Made by a program: the position numbers and the translations under genes. Shown here one piece after another: positions 39,801 to 54,800 of a stretch of 64,000 bases of DNA. The notes under the pieces were generated by a model that had not been told where the DNA came from, made no database searches, and saw only the letters and a list, made by a program, of their open reading frames with translations. The stretch is from Porites lobata. Taxonomy: Eukaryota; Cnidaria; Anthozoa; Scleractinia; Poritidae. The stretch covers positions 953,501 through 1,017,500 of the forward strand of contig CALNXK010000165.1 in assembly GCA_942486035.1 (NCBI GenBank), written 5' to 3'. The stretch's first letter is position 1; the number at the start of each line of letters is the position of its first letter.

Positions 39801-42800
39801 TTGTAATCCACAAATCAGTTAAATTAAGGGCATACTCATATGACTTTTGAGGGAAAGGCTAAGTTATTTTAGAGTGAAACATCTTACATTAAATTGATAG
39901 CCTTATATGTACACCTAAAAAATAGCAAACACCTTCCATCACATTCAAGATCACAGTAGATTAGCCCTCGAAAACAAATTCTTGGAAAACAAATCAGGCC
40001 GAATTTTTTTGGGTTCGACAGGTTTATTTACAAATTCTTGCCAACAAATCTGGGGGTGTGTAAACCAACCTTTTATAATTTTTATACATCACATCTGAGG
40101 TGAAACAGTACTATTTATCATACAGACCTCGGAAAGAATGCGGTATTTCACAAATTTTCAAGACAAATTGCACTCAGTCAATATTCAGGACGATCAATCG
40201 TGGGCTTTAAGCGAAACCGTTCCAAAATCACCCATACGGCCAGCTGGTTCTCATTTCTATAGGGCGAGCTGTCAGTGTAGTGGAGTGTTTGAATGAACTT
40301 TTTAAAATAGAGTTACGCTTCAACATAATAACGAAATTATTATTATTATTTTTTTGTTTTTTAATGGTTTCAGTTATAACGATGTGTAATCTTATAAAGT
40401 GTTTGATACGCGCGACATTTTTGAGTACCCCTGCAAGCGATGTTCATGAACGATGAAAACAAAAAGGCACGGACAAGCGATTAAAATTGCAAGAGAGACT
40501 ACTAACAATCAATGAAAGAAATATAATTCGGTGAAACATATACAGAGACACCAATTTTCATTCACGAAGACAAGTATTAAAGTATCTCTAAAAATCCTGA
40601 GTCTTTAAGCGTAAAGCTTAAGTGTATGTTTTAAGCCGGCTTCCCGGCGCGGTGTTTACTGTTTTCAAAGATGAACTCCTCGAAGCAAGAAGATCGCTCA
40701 AAGTTTTCTTTCTACAGCCAAATTTATAACTAAATATTCTTCGTAACGTTTTTTTTCTATTTGCGGTGAGAAAATATATCTGAAGGCTTTTTAAAGGTCT
40801 GTAAGCTTATATCAAACCTGATACTAGGTCAGATAATTGATTCAAATCCTACAAACGTGCATAACCTTGCCGCATAAATTGTGCTCGACTTCATGAAATT
40901 AGATATAACAAAAACAAACATCAAATACAATAATTACCCAGGCTTACCATTCGAGATTCAGTTCCTGAAAGCTGTCAAGGAAGGCCGCAGTTAGTTGCTT
41001 GAGACGTTTAAACCCTCTTACGCATTAAGCAAGGTGAAAAGCGAAAAACGATGCCATCCAAAATCAAATTACCGAATTTGACAAGCGACGCATTTCTCAA
41101 CCAAAAAACGAGAAAGCAAACAAGCCATGAATAAACAGAAGACTCTTGATAGCAGCTATATTTCAATTTGTACATCCAAAGGGAAAAGACAATTTTCAAG
41201 ATGCTGCATGAATTCTCTGCATGAACTCACATGTCAAATTTTGACCAATCAGAGCATAAAAATTGGACCTAGAGCGTGACCAACGCGTGACCATGGTAAG
41301 AAAAGGTCTTCCCCGCCTGTATTTTTTAAAAAACTGGCTGAAGGTCAGTTAGAAATCACAATCCTAATGGTGCGGGGCCATAGTGACATAAACAGAACAT
41401 ATTTGATATGAATCATTGAAAAAAATAAACTTGAGCCCGCGATCATTTGAAACTAGTAATTTGTCAGCAGATAACCTCAAAACTACTCGACCTCGATGGG
41501 TCGACACTTAAGCCCGCGGTACAGTCAGTTGATAGTGGTCAGCGGATACCCTGTTTTGACAGCTGTCAATTGATCACAACATTGATGCGCAATTAGTTTT
41601 CTCTTGGGCTCCCAAACTAGTTAGAAAGTGTGAGAGTAAACATTGGTTATCCTGTGATGCGGACGGACGGGCGGGCGGGCGGGCGGGTGGTCGGTCGGTC
41701 GCTGTACGGTCACGTGATTACCAAATTTTCTCGGATGGGTAGATTACCACATTTCCTTAGCTATGGGGCTTCGCGCCTCGCGTGGAGCTTCGCTATAATG
41801 GTGTGAGACATAGCGTCTTACAGTGTGTTGGCAAGTAACTAAAATGTGTACCTTTGTGTCCGATGACGTTTTTCCTGCCGATTTTTTGACACAACAATTT
41901 TTGCTTGAGAATACAGCCGACATTTTGCGACAGGCCATCACTGGTTTCGCCGCGAACTGACGTCTAAAGAACAAGTGCAGAAATTCCATACTGATGACGT
42001 TGTCACTACTCTCGTCTAGGTAGTGCTCCTGATTGGTTGAAGCAAATTTCCCTCGCTGCACGACCAACCTGAAGCACTCCCCAGACATGGGTAACGACCA
42101 GGTTATCAGTGTGGAATTTCTGCGCTCGTTTCTCAGACGTCATTTCGCGAGGAAACTAGCGGTGGCGTGGAGAAATGTCAGCTGATTTCTCATAATATAA
42201 CACTTTATACATTCTATGGAAGAATCGATTTTTAATCAGCAATTCTTGAAAACGTCTTAGTCAGTGTCAGTTGTCGCTGTCTACATGAACATCGCATAGC
42301 TATTTTACAGTGCAACCTATTTCATATTTGTGCTATTGAATAATTCTCTTGATGTGGTTTTCTATTTTCGTGTAAGATCCTTCAAGAAAAACAGATTCCA
42401 GGCGGTAAGCCTTTGGTCAGGGCTCTGACGAGAGTACTAACTGCTTCTCAGCGTTACATGAGAGATCAGACGGTAAAAAAAGTGCTTTTGTCGTGTTTTG
42501 TGTGCATCTCCTTTTCCATTTTGTATGAAATTAACGAAAAATTTAGACCCTTTTCAACAGTACAGCCAGTCTGAGAATTCTTGTTTGACTGTAATTTTTT
42601 GTTTACTGTTAATAGTCCATTTTACGGTTACAGGTGGAAACGAGGCTGGAGTTGACCTTGATTTTATACGATCCTTCTTTCTTTATTACGTAAATGTTTC
42701 TCGTGCAAACTAGTATTTTTAAGCAAACTTTCCATGAGAAAAGGAGGGAGGTTTGTATCAAAACAAGGTCAGTCTCAGCCTCGCTTTCACTCAAAGGCAA

Positions 42801-45800
42801 GGATACTAAGCTTACAACTGTAAAATGGTATTCTGTCTTACATGCCACTTCTCCGGCGACACCTAATTTTATTTCTCACATTACAGCTGATCTCAATGTA
42901 TTGTACTACTTTATGGCCTTTCTATCCATGCCAGTAAGAACTCTGAAAGAAATTCTTGTCTTGCAAAAACTCACTTTTGTAGGATGAGTGTAGCTTTGTG
43001 AGCCTTCGAGATGTAGAACGCGCAATGAGAGTGATGGTCTGGTTCTACAACCATCGCGATGCTCTTAATCCTCTAATGGATGAAAAAATTGACGTGAAAG
43101 ATGCAGAGGATGATTTGGATAAGGTAAAGGAGATTTGTCCTTTGAAGAGAAATAGACAGAATTGCATACTAAATAAGTATGTTCCTGAGAGACGTAATGG
43201 AATAAAAAAAACATTTTTGCTCATTTGAGAATATCTTTTTCATTACGTAAAGCATACGTGCGGTGTAGGAAAAAAGTTGTTTTTACGAATGTCATGACTC
43301 TGCACTTGTCACAAATACCCGCCTTAACTTTGTTTTAGCCCATTAATGGCGTGTCACGTGCCCTGGTGCTTTCAATTGGAGTGTGTTACCATGCAAGACT
43401 TCAAGAGAGAGAACCTTATCGGCGTGCAGTGGCTCCTAGCTTTTCCCGTCCATGCCAACTACCAGGTGGACATAAGCGAATTTTAAAGGAAATTAAAAGG
43501 TGGGCCACACTAGCAATTCATTATTTTAGAAGCAATGACTTCTTATTTGCTGCCACATCAGATGATACAAATACCTTTAACCGAGTTGTCATTGAGGTCG
43601 TTACACCCAAAGGCGATATGTTCACGATAGGCTGCGGTGTCTCCAGCAATTTGCAGTAGCTTAAGTGTATACGTTTTTCAGTGGTATCTTGAGGGATTCT
43701 TAGACATGAACGCGTAGAGAAATCGTGTAAGAAAAGCTAGAAATAAATAGTGCAGAACCTTTGCTACCAAGCTGGGTTACAAAGTAAATCAGGTTGGTGT
43801 TGATTTTATAAATGCATGTTTACTTTGTTTACGGACTTTCCGTTTTCGTCATCAGATGCCAAAAAGCAGTGCTGAAAGAGCTAGAACTGGGTCATAATAT
43901 CGCACGTAACACAGCACTTAGTGAGAATGTGTTTATGATGGTAGTGTGCATTGAACTCAGGATTCCTTTGTTTGTGGTTGGTAAACCAGGCAGCTCTAAA
44001 TCGTTAGCCAAGACCGTTGTGGCTGATAACATGGAAGGAGGTGCTTCAAGATCTGACCTTTTCAAGACCTTTAAGCAGGTGAAGCCAATGTACTGAAAAG
44101 AAGATTACGAATTTTTGTTACTGTATTGCAATTGTTAGAATGTATCAAACAATTGTGATAGAGTGGTAAGTAACCTTTATGAGAACGACTAGGACTATTT
44201 TGCTTAATGTCCTCTTAATGTCCTCACAGTATTGCGTTGTGTTGGATTGTGTTGAAATGTATTGTATTCAGATTGTTCGTCATGTTCTGAGGTTTGTTAT
44301 TCATGAATGCCAATTTCGTGTTCCACAAGGTTCATATGGTGTCTTATCAGTGCAGCCCTCTCTCAACTGCTGAAGGGATCGTTGCGACTTTCCGTCAATG
44401 CGGCAAACTCCAAAAAGGCAAGAACCCAAAGAAGTTCGTGTCAGTTGTGGTCTTAGATGAAGTTGGCCTGGCTGAAGACTCGCCTCTAATGCCTCTTAAA
44501 ACGCTCCATCCACTGCTGGAGGATGGCTTAAGTTCCACTGATGGCATCATAGAAGTAGAAGAAGAGTTTCCTGAAAGAGTAGCCTTTGTTGGAATATCCA
44601 ACTGGGCCCTTGATCCTGCAAAAATGAATCGCGGTATCATGCTTTCTCGTGGGCTTCCAGACACAGAGGAACTAGTGGAAAGTGCAATGTAAGTTCTCCT
44701 CTGTTTTGGGACTAAGAATGGTATTCATAAGTAAAGGAAGGCCCAATAAAACGTTCGCTTTAGTCTCACGAAACAATTAATAAAAGTCCCTGACAACGCC
44801 CCTAACCCGGCTAACAATATGAGCTGCTGGTTATAGGGACCAATAAAGATAGAGACCTACGGGAGATGCAGACCAGAGTGAACACTTTTTATCAGATACA
44901 CAAAACAGGACCATTTCTTTGTTACTGATATTTTCACACTAGATGTCCCACTTAATAAAAATTGACCATCAGCTAAATGTTGACTTTAATGAAGGCAGAC
45001 CGGTTTGGTTCAACCTTAAATGAGGAAGACACTTTTTGAGGATGAAATATGTTTGCGGGCGACAAAAGGAGCCCGCCACCTATTCTTGATCAGCGGCACT
45101 CTTTTAACTGGATAGCCGGATTATTTCGATCGATTTGCATTCCTGTGTTGTACCGACTAATATGCATGGTATGAATGGTATGTGGCCTCGAAGGTTCTGG
45201 TGTTGAGTTCAAGGTCCGTCTGATGTCACTGTAATCACGTGAATGCACATGCAAGTGATGCAACAATCATTATCACACATTCGATTCGCAAGCACAGGTA
45301 ATTCAGGTACACAAGTACTGCACTAAATGGGAGACTTTCCGATTCGCCTTGCCGGCCTGGAATCTATTTACCCAGGAAAATATAAGTAGAGCCTGATCTC
45401 AGCTTAGTGTGGGACAAGTTTTCGGTGAGATACGAGTTCTAGCAAAGTCTAGAAATCGATGTCAATTATAAAGTTTATTCAGGTTTCACAACAGTGCATG
45501 GTTTTTATATTTTTATACGTCTTCAAGCATGGTACGTCGCCTGTCATCCGAAAGCTTTAATAAGCTTTAAATTTAAGCTGTTTCATTATTTTGTATCGCA
45601 TCTCAACGGCCTTTGGTCATTGAACACGGACTGAATATTCGATTGAATAAAAAGACTTCGTGCATGACTGCATAACAGCATTACTTGTGTCACGCATTAT
45701 TGTGTTAATGTATCTTTACTGGCGAATATAATACAAACGTCTTACCTCGCTGATCGCTCCAAAAATATTCCAGACTAATTGTATCTAATCAAATACAAAT

Positions 45801-48800
45801 AAAATCGTTTAATTAGATTATTATATGAGTCTTTTTTACTGTGTTGTCCAATCCAGTTTTCAATGAAAGGGATTCACCTACATATGAAAGCGGTTTCGCC
45901 CGCACTTCCTAGCCAACGGCTACTGCTAGTTTTAGGTTCAATAAAAAAATATACAGCTTTTCAAGGATGGGTGGTGGAAAGTGTTTCCACCTTAATTTGA
46001 TGTAGTTGTAATTAAATAGTTTAACGAGCGTGATCCATCTTCTTTATATTACTCAGGGGCATATGTGCAACTGATATAAGAGTACAAAACTTTGTTGCTC
46101 CACTCATGAATCTACTGGCCCAAGGTTACAGCGAGTTATACCATGCACAGAAACGGTTAGAAGCTCTTCGGGAGTCTAAAAAGGAGGAATTTTTTGGGCT
46201 TCGTGATTTCTACAGGTAGGGATGTTCAAATGTAGTTTAACTTGTCAGTTCCGGCTTATTTTAAGCTCTTGTTACAGTCTCCTCAAGGTCCTTTTGAGAG
46301 CATTGGAATTTCGGAAATAACAGTGCTCTTCCCATTAATCAGTCCATCATGCAGTTATGTCCAGAAATTCTCGCAATGGCGAATCTGCAAAAAATCGCAT
46401 AAGCGAATTTTCGCCAAATTCGCCATTTTCGTCAAAATTGCCTTTTCCAAGGGCCCCTTTGCCATCTCATTTGCCTTGAAAACTATACTTTGGCGAATTT
46501 TTGCCATATTCGTCAAATTGGCCATTATCGTCAAAATCGCTACTTTGGACGGCGCCCCTTTGCCATATCATTTGACTTGTTCATATTACTATGGCGAATT
46601 TTTGTCATTTTCAAAGTTTTCGCCAAATTTGCCATTTTCGACAAAATCGCCAATCTCAAATGGGACCATTGATCATTTTTAATTTCACTTGTTCCAAAGG
46701 CTTTGGCGAAGTTTCGCCTTATTCGCCATTTTCGTCATGAACGCGTCTTTCCAACTTTTCTTATCGCCGGCGTCTGGATCAGGTTATACAGCTATATATC
46801 AGGTTTATTGAAAACAGCTACAGTGTTATTTGTCTGTTTTGCTAAATGTCAACCTCTGTTAAAACCGAGGGCAAGTGCGAAGTCTATCTCACAGAAATTG
46901 ACCCATTTTCCCGGCAAAGTTTTACACTTGGCTTTATTTCGAAACAAAACTTGAGTGCTTTGAAGCTTGCAAGAATGGCCTATTTCTTGTGGTTATATGT
47001 CAGGAATTTTATTTTTTTCTCAGTTTGACAGTTTTCAAACTCCTTGGATATTTTATCCCTGATCATGGTTGTAGCGTAGGAAATTCGAAATTAAAATGGG
47101 TTAAAAATGTTCAGATTATCACGAGCTAAAATCAGGACGTTAATGTTCAGATAAAACAAGCGTCGGTTGAATCATTCTATCCTCACATTGAATTTTAGCT
47201 TGGTAAAGATGGTGTACAAAACAGCTGAGGAGCATGGACGAGAGCCACGTTGGCCTGAAATTGAACGAGCCATCAGAAGGAATTTCGGGGGACTGGATGC
47301 GATTGACCCAGTGAAAATCTTCAGGAAACATATTCCTTTTAGCAGAACCGAAGTGGTAGGCGTGTTGAATAATTTGTTTGTTTTAAAGTTGCCTCTGCTA
47401 TGCGTCCACCGTATTTCACAGGTAGGCAGTCGGTTCACTCAAAACCTTCGAAAGGTTATCAGGTTAGGTTGGGCCGGCATTCTGGGTGCAGACCTATAAG
47501 AACAGCTATCGATTACGTCAGTTAGTAATCGACCTTCCTTGTCGATTTTCTGCAATTAAGCGTTTGCACAGTAACGTCACTGGGGTGTAAATGTACTTTT
47601 CCTCGAAAAGGTTATAATAGTAATACTCGGCATTTTATAAGTACAACGTTTCCGAAACTATACAGAGATTTCTCCAGTGTTTTTTGTGATTCTTTGCGTT
47701 CTTACTCATTTCCTAGAAGAAGCAAAATAAAGATGCATTTTCTGCAGTAAACCTTATCAAAGCCAGCCTCGAACGCGAAATCTCCGGAGGGTAAGAGAGT
47801 CAACAAGATGCAGTACTGTGCAAAAAAAAAGAGAGAGCGAATTTCGCGAATTTCGACAAACAAATTACGAACTTTCGTTTCAGACGAAATTTCGGCGAAA
47901 TTCCGGCGCATCTATTGTTCTAGTCCCTGCGAAATTTCGGAAACTAGGTGATGAACCGAAACGAAAATATGCGGCATAAACCGAAATTTGGTAGCGAAAT
48001 TTCGAGAAAGCTTTTCGAAATTTCCTGTCATTAACTAAATTTCGGTTCGTGTTAAACGGTATTTCGCTTCGACGAACCGAAATTTCGTTATTGATTAGTT
48101 CTTAACTAACCAGGGCGCGGTTGTTTAAAAAAGGATAAAGATAACCAAGGATTAGAGGAAAATTTGACTTCAATTGTGAACGCCTACAAAGCAGATTCAT
48201 ATGGATTCTTTTTGCTTACCATTTCATATTTGGACGCTCTAAAATCACGAGTCGAAACAAGTATAAAAAGCGCTGTTGATTAAGCTGCTGACTATAAATT
48301 GTATTCTATGTTAGCGATCGTGTCGCAAACGGATCGCTACGATAATTGAACGTTGCTTCCAATCAATCCGTTTTTGAAGGATACTACCGATCGTATCAAT
48401 CATACCGAAACCAGACCTTACATGTACATGCACCAGTAACAACATGAACCTCAGTAAGCAGAGAATCTTGTGAAGAAAATTTGAGACGGAACAACACTTG
48501 TTAATTTACGTATTGTTATTTGTGTTTTAATCTTACTAAATGAACGCGAGGTTTACTCGATATTCCTGTCCGTTCTTGGCAGATGCACTTTTAGAAACCG
48601 TCAAAACCCTTAAAAAAAAAAACTGTTGCGAACATTCGTGAACCTACATGATGGAAACCTGTTGCCTGTTAAGGGCCTGTTTACATGGAGTGGGGGACCT
48701 CGGTCTAGCGGGGTTGGTTTCTTTTGTTTTCACGCTCTGGAGGACACAAAACAAAAGAAACCTACCCCACTAGACCGGGGTCCCCCACTCCATGTAAACA

Positions 48801-51800
48801 GGGTCTTACTGTGCTTACTAAATTCATTGATTGCTTGTTTTCCTCTTCCCTCCAGAACTGAGTAAAACGAATTCAAAGTATCTACGCCGGATGGGAACGT
48901 CCCGTGTAAAGTCGTTCAAATTGTTCTTCGAACTTTCATGTTTTTAACTTACCGCAAGCGTGGAATGACAAATCGCTGACACAAAGGAAGGGACTTGAAG
49001 CGCAAACTTGTGAAATTTTATTGCTGAGATTATTTAAATCACAAGACTTTGCTTTTTGTCACACATATGTCATTTCAAAGTGAGATCAAGGCTACGATCG
49101 AGTCTTTCATGTAAGCTTTAAAATTTTGCTTTTTTAAATTAACTTGGCGTTAAGACTGAAGGAATCAGGGGCACCCAACGGCAATTTTCGGAAAATATCT
49201 CTTCGGAAGACGATTTGAGATCTAGAATTTTCGGATTAGTTGCTGTAAACTTTCTTGCTTGCCTGCCTCTCCTAGGATTTTCGAACATCTAAAAAATGGT
49301 ATAATTGCCCATTTTTAACGGATTTTGACACTAAAAGAGGCCACCTAGAATTTTCGGGAGCCTTTTCCTGGCTGAAATTTTCGAGAAGCTAAGTTTTTAT
49401 CCCTATAATTTTCGGATCAATAGACTTTCAGCCAGGAATCCGAACAGATGAAAAGTTTTTAGGGGATAAAAATATGCCTATATCTACCGTTTAAATACTA
49501 AACTACGTTCAACAATGCTGTGTTAAGTGGTTTTGAACTATATCCTCGTTGGGTGCCCCTGAGGAATATTAATGCCGAAAAAAATAAATTGTCAGGAATC
49601 AATTTATTAGCTCAGTTACGCTGAAATTAGAGAAAGTGCTTAACTGCAGGTCGAGCGATGGCTTCGGGTAAAAGTAACAATATGCAAATTTCTTAATTCG
49701 AGTTTATTTCAGCGGTAAATCTTTTGAGAGCGCTTATTTGTTGAGAGGTTTCTGAAGATTGCGGTAAAATAGAAGGAAGTTAAATGCGGACTGTAACCGG
49801 CCTTTCCCTCAAGTAACGTGCAATCGGTAGCTGGTTAAGAATAGGTAAGTTTCATTCTAAAAGATCAGAAAAGTTTTATTACGGGAACATTAACTTGGTT
49901 GTCTGTGTTGTGGGCAAATAGTGTTACTGATCTTTGTCGAACCAGATTGTGTGTTTCCATGAAAAAGTTTTAGAGAGAACTTAACTGTTTGTTAAGCTAT
50001 AAATGCGAAGCAGATCGTTATCAACTAGTGTAGTGATCTTATGAAATTTGTCGCAACCAGCGCTCTGATGAACAATCCCGACAATCGAGGCGCCTATAGT
50101 GAAGCGATTCAAAGCAATGCAGGTAAAGGACGGAATTCGGCGAACTTCGCTCTCATTACTTTTGAACGGTGCTGTAAAATGACCCACTTCGTTTATCATT
50201 GATCACGTTTCATGGAAAATAAAATGGCCGTTTCACATTTCACGGACAATAAATTCGGCATTTCACGTTTCAAGAGAAAAAAATGTTTTATACGATCAGT
50301 TTTGCTTATTTTGGTTAAGAACTACAGCCAAAGAACTGCCTTGTTCGATGTTCCCACCATTTTGACGCTTCTTGTTCTTGGTGCTGTGAAAAGGAAACCG
50401 AGTTCTTTGTTTAGAAATTGAGGCTCCGCACCATCTTCTAATACAGAAACATTGTCATCCGAGGAGTCGTTATCGTATTCAGAGAGCTGGTCTGGTTTAG
50501 AAATTCCAGATGAAGATCCATCTAATCTTTCATCATCTTGTGGCACTTCACTGCCACAGTTCACGGTGAATTCAACACTCGATTCTCGTTTCACAGATAA
50601 TTATTATGAAAAATCACGGCTCACGGCGATTACCAAACTCACGTTTCACGAGGAATAGAAAGGTGATTTCACAATTCATGGGGAATAAAACCAGCAATTC
50701 ACGGTTCACGAAAATCCCCTTTACCGCCCTCTTCCCACTTGACGTTTTCATTTCAATAGAGAGAGTCGATACTTGTTGGTGCTGACAGAGAACTATGCAG
50801 CCTTGCCTATTGTTCAGCAGGAACTGCACAAAAAAGGCGAAGAACCCGTCGTAATTTTCGGCAGCAGCTTTCCCAAGGACCAAGAATACACTCAGGTACT
50901 AGCAGCTGTATTAAAGAGTAATTAAAAGTGTTGTCACTCGTGAGATGGATGTTTCGTTAATTAGACTGTTTCAGTAACAAGACTTGCTCTCTCCTCCGCA
51001 GAGTGTATAATAGTAAGTGTGTAGTAAGCCTGTAAGCCCTTCCCATCTTCCTTCGCGTAAGACACGAAGAGGCCTCTATGGAAGAGAGAGAAGAGTTAGC
51101 AGAAACATTGTTGAAGACATCAATATTTTAGGGCAATGGCCTGTATTTTACGTTACAACCCATAAAAACAACCTCTTCCATTTAACCAACCATTTACCTC
51201 CCAGGAACCAACTGACCTTAACCAACTACAGTTGAACCTCAACTTGGGGACTGAGGACAGTTTAGTAGCAGAGATGGAGCCGTTATGGAGATATACTGGA
51301 AAAGAGTCGGTTTTAAGATAGCTTGCTACCGTTTTTTAAAAGAAGAAAAATATCGTGTTAAAGTCATCAGGGTCCATCAGTTCTTTCTTTAAGCTGTGAT
51401 CCCATGATCATTGGACTTCTATTAGCTGTTATAGCAATCTGTGGAATGTTTTGTTGGGTTGTCGTTTCATGTTTCAGATCTGCCGTGACATAAATCGAAT
51501 TAAAGTGTGCATGGAAACGGGAAGAACTGTAATTCTTTTGAACTTGGAGAGCCTCTATGAAAGTCTGTATGACGCACTAAACCAGGTATAAGTGTCTGGC
51601 AATATTATATACACAACGTTCGGTATAAGTACAAGTCATTCTTTATAATGTCTTCTTCGTATTATTACTTGACATTTTAAAACTTCTTAAGTCAATCACT
51701 CATCAATAAATCTTCAAATAGATACACACATTTCTTGGCGTAAATTAAGCTTTATTGACTACCTTTATAACGGCGTTAACGTTTGCGATATATTATTTTT

Positions 51801-54800
51801 AATCTGCACTTCCAGTACTATGTGTATTTTGGAGGACAGAAATATGTGGATCTTGGCCTTGGAAGTCACCGTGTAAAATGTCGCGTCCACGATGAATTCA
51901 GGTAAAACGTCCTTAGACAGAACTTTCAGTCCGTGAACATCGCCCGTCAATACTTATACGTAATTTCTTGTCATAGTTTTGTCAGTTAATGAGGAACGCA
52001 AACTTTAATCACTTCAGAAGTAGGTTACAGTCGTAGAGCTAATGACATACTAACACACACACAAAACTAGTACAGGGGTTGCTCATATACCTTAAAGAGG
52101 GGGTTTCTAGAATGTTCCGACAAATACATAGTCAGTCTATTTATAGAGACTTACATAACGTTTGGGATAACGGTAGAGATCAGCAAATTGACATTCTAGA
52201 ACGTTCTTATCTAAAAAGCAAATGTAGATGAATTCCAGAAAGTTCTAGATATCATAACAGTCATTGCCACACCAACAGTACATAAAAATAGTGTTTATGG
52301 CGTTTAGATGTTAAAGATTCGATTTAACCGCTCCAAACGCAGCCCGCAAGTTTTCGCTGGAAGAATTCAGGTCGTTTTATTACACTCCTTTATAACGAAG
52401 GTGCTTGGATATCTAATAGCTTCATTTTTGAATAATGTGACTTACGCGATGTGGTCTGGCAATTCTGCTTTAAGTAACGTTTACCAATTCATTTTCTGTC
52501 AAACAGATTGATTGTCATTGCTGAGAAAAATGTTGTGTACAGTAAGTTTCCGATTCCTCTCATCAATCGCTTGGAGAAACATTACCTGGTCACTTCAGCA
52601 AGTCTCAGTTCTCCACAAAAGGTCCTGGTGGACAAGTTGCAGGAATGGGTAAAAAGCTTTTCTCATGTCGACATGCCTCGTCACCAGCAATTAAGGTAAA
52701 GACAGAAAGTCAGCCAGGAATTTGTCAGTGTTTGTTAGGGCCAAAAGGCAGGTTTTTGTGTCCGATAAGCCCGAAACCACATCAACGAAGGACAAGAAAA
52801 GAAAAAATAGAAGAGCAAAGAAAAAGAAAGGAGGGGAAAAAATTGCCATGGTTGCACTCTTAGTTTTTATATTGGCTACGTTTTGGGGCGAAAACAAAAC
52901 TGCTTGATGGAAGAGGTCTATTTGACAGTAACGTTTTCAAAAATTCTGTAAGATATATTTTTATTGTGCATGAGGTAAGAAACAAATTTGTAGACTGCAA
53001 AACATCCTCACTTTACGGATGGAACCCGCGTACTATTCCCCTAACAAAATACCCTCACTACTCACTTACATAACAACTTAAACTCGTCCCCAGGTCTTCT
53101 CGGTTAACGGTTCACGATTTGGCAATTTTTCTGCAAGATTGACGTCATTTTTCATATCGCAAAATTCTTCCAAATTCGGTCGACAATAGCTGGCTATGAA
53201 TCATGTGTGGGATTTTAGCCAATCAGAAACAGAGAAATAGTTTGAATGAATAATAATGAAGTTTATTCATTTCTGATGTTTGTGATGTAATTTTGATCCT
53301 CACAGGAAGTACTCGCCTGGTGACGCATTTGTTGGTTACCATGCTGACACAGCAGCTTGCGCCGTACTGCAAGTAACCAGCAACATTGAAGAAAGCGAGT
53401 TCAGTGATAAACATTTGCAAGACAAGGTATAGTGAGACGTAATTTGGATGAATTTGAACCCAGTGTTGGCTAATTTAACCTTTTTGGTAGCTCATTAGTT
53501 TCTGGTACAGTATTTAATGCTAAGTTTCCTTCCAATCTGCTCTTTTTTCATCATAGCCGTTCAAAGAATCTGAGGTGGTGTCACAAATGGTCGTTTCTCC
53601 GTTTTCCAGAAGCACACTGCTTTTCTTTATCGTCTCTTTACCACTCTGTCTGTTAGCAAAGTGTGATGAAACCATTGATGAACCCATAGAATCGCATTCT
53701 TTTTACTGAAAGTGGTGGAAATACACCTTCATAAGTAGGAAAGTTAGTATTCACACACCTTATTTGCTTGATCGATTAACATTTGCTTGCCTTTCAGCTC
53801 TTCCAGGAATCGAAAGAATTGTTGTTACAATGCGCAACTCCAGATGCTGTTGTACGTCTGCTGTCTACACACCTTGCTCCCCAAGCAGACGAGCTCTGGA
53901 CAAATTACTTTACAATACAGGAACATTCAAGTCTAACAGCTTTTCTAAGAAATGCGCTGACAATAGAGGGAGGGCATTCCGGAAAGTGGAGTTTAATTCA
54001 GGTGAGCGCTGATTTGATCTCGCGTCGGTAATTAATGAACCAGCACGTAATAACTGTGGAATAATATTGAATTTGATGTAACTAGGCTGTTAATTGTCAT
54101 AACCACTATGACTTCTGTGTATTGCCGGAGATAACTTATTTCTTCTTGTAGGTGACAACTCATTCCAGATTGCTGTCGTCAAATGATTTGCAAGACATAG
54201 CACGTGCTACATCTCTACCCTTGCCAAACGTAACATGTCTAAGTCTTCAGCAGTTCCACACGGAACAACAGTTTTGCTCATCTGTGAGGTATACAAAATT
54301 AATTGCAAGTGTTAACTACTATTGCATTTCTAAACTTTAGGCAGATAGGAAGTGAGCTTACTTGCAGGGACGAGGGGGCAGAGGATATTTTTGAATGAGC
54401 ATCATTTTTCCATATCCCACCTAAACAAAGGTGAGTAAGTTTTGCGTTCTAGAGATACTTTCGTCGTCCTTATGTCACAAGTACTTCCTTGACAACTGCA
54501 GAAAAAATTTACCTTATTTTGACCAATTAAACGAAATGGATTAAGAGCGATGTGCCGTTTTTAAAGCCTTTGCCGTCGTGGTTGCTTAAGCTTCCTAACA
54601 GCAGTCCAGCCGAAACATTTAACTCAAAGACTCAATCTATTGTTGCATGTTATCACCTTGTGATTTTATAGGGATTTCTTTGCACAACTTGGTGGGAGGA
54701 AAGGACTGCTTATCGTGCAATGCGATGCTGGAGACGTCAATCGTAATTTGATTCCCTGTGCCCGACACCTTCTCGTGGAACAAAGGACAACTGCAAAAGA

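Noticed and set aside
46242..48100. Regularly repeated short motifs resembling a CRISPR-like array
   Set aside because: Spacing is irregular, units drift and the host is eukaryotic; these are satellite-like tracts.
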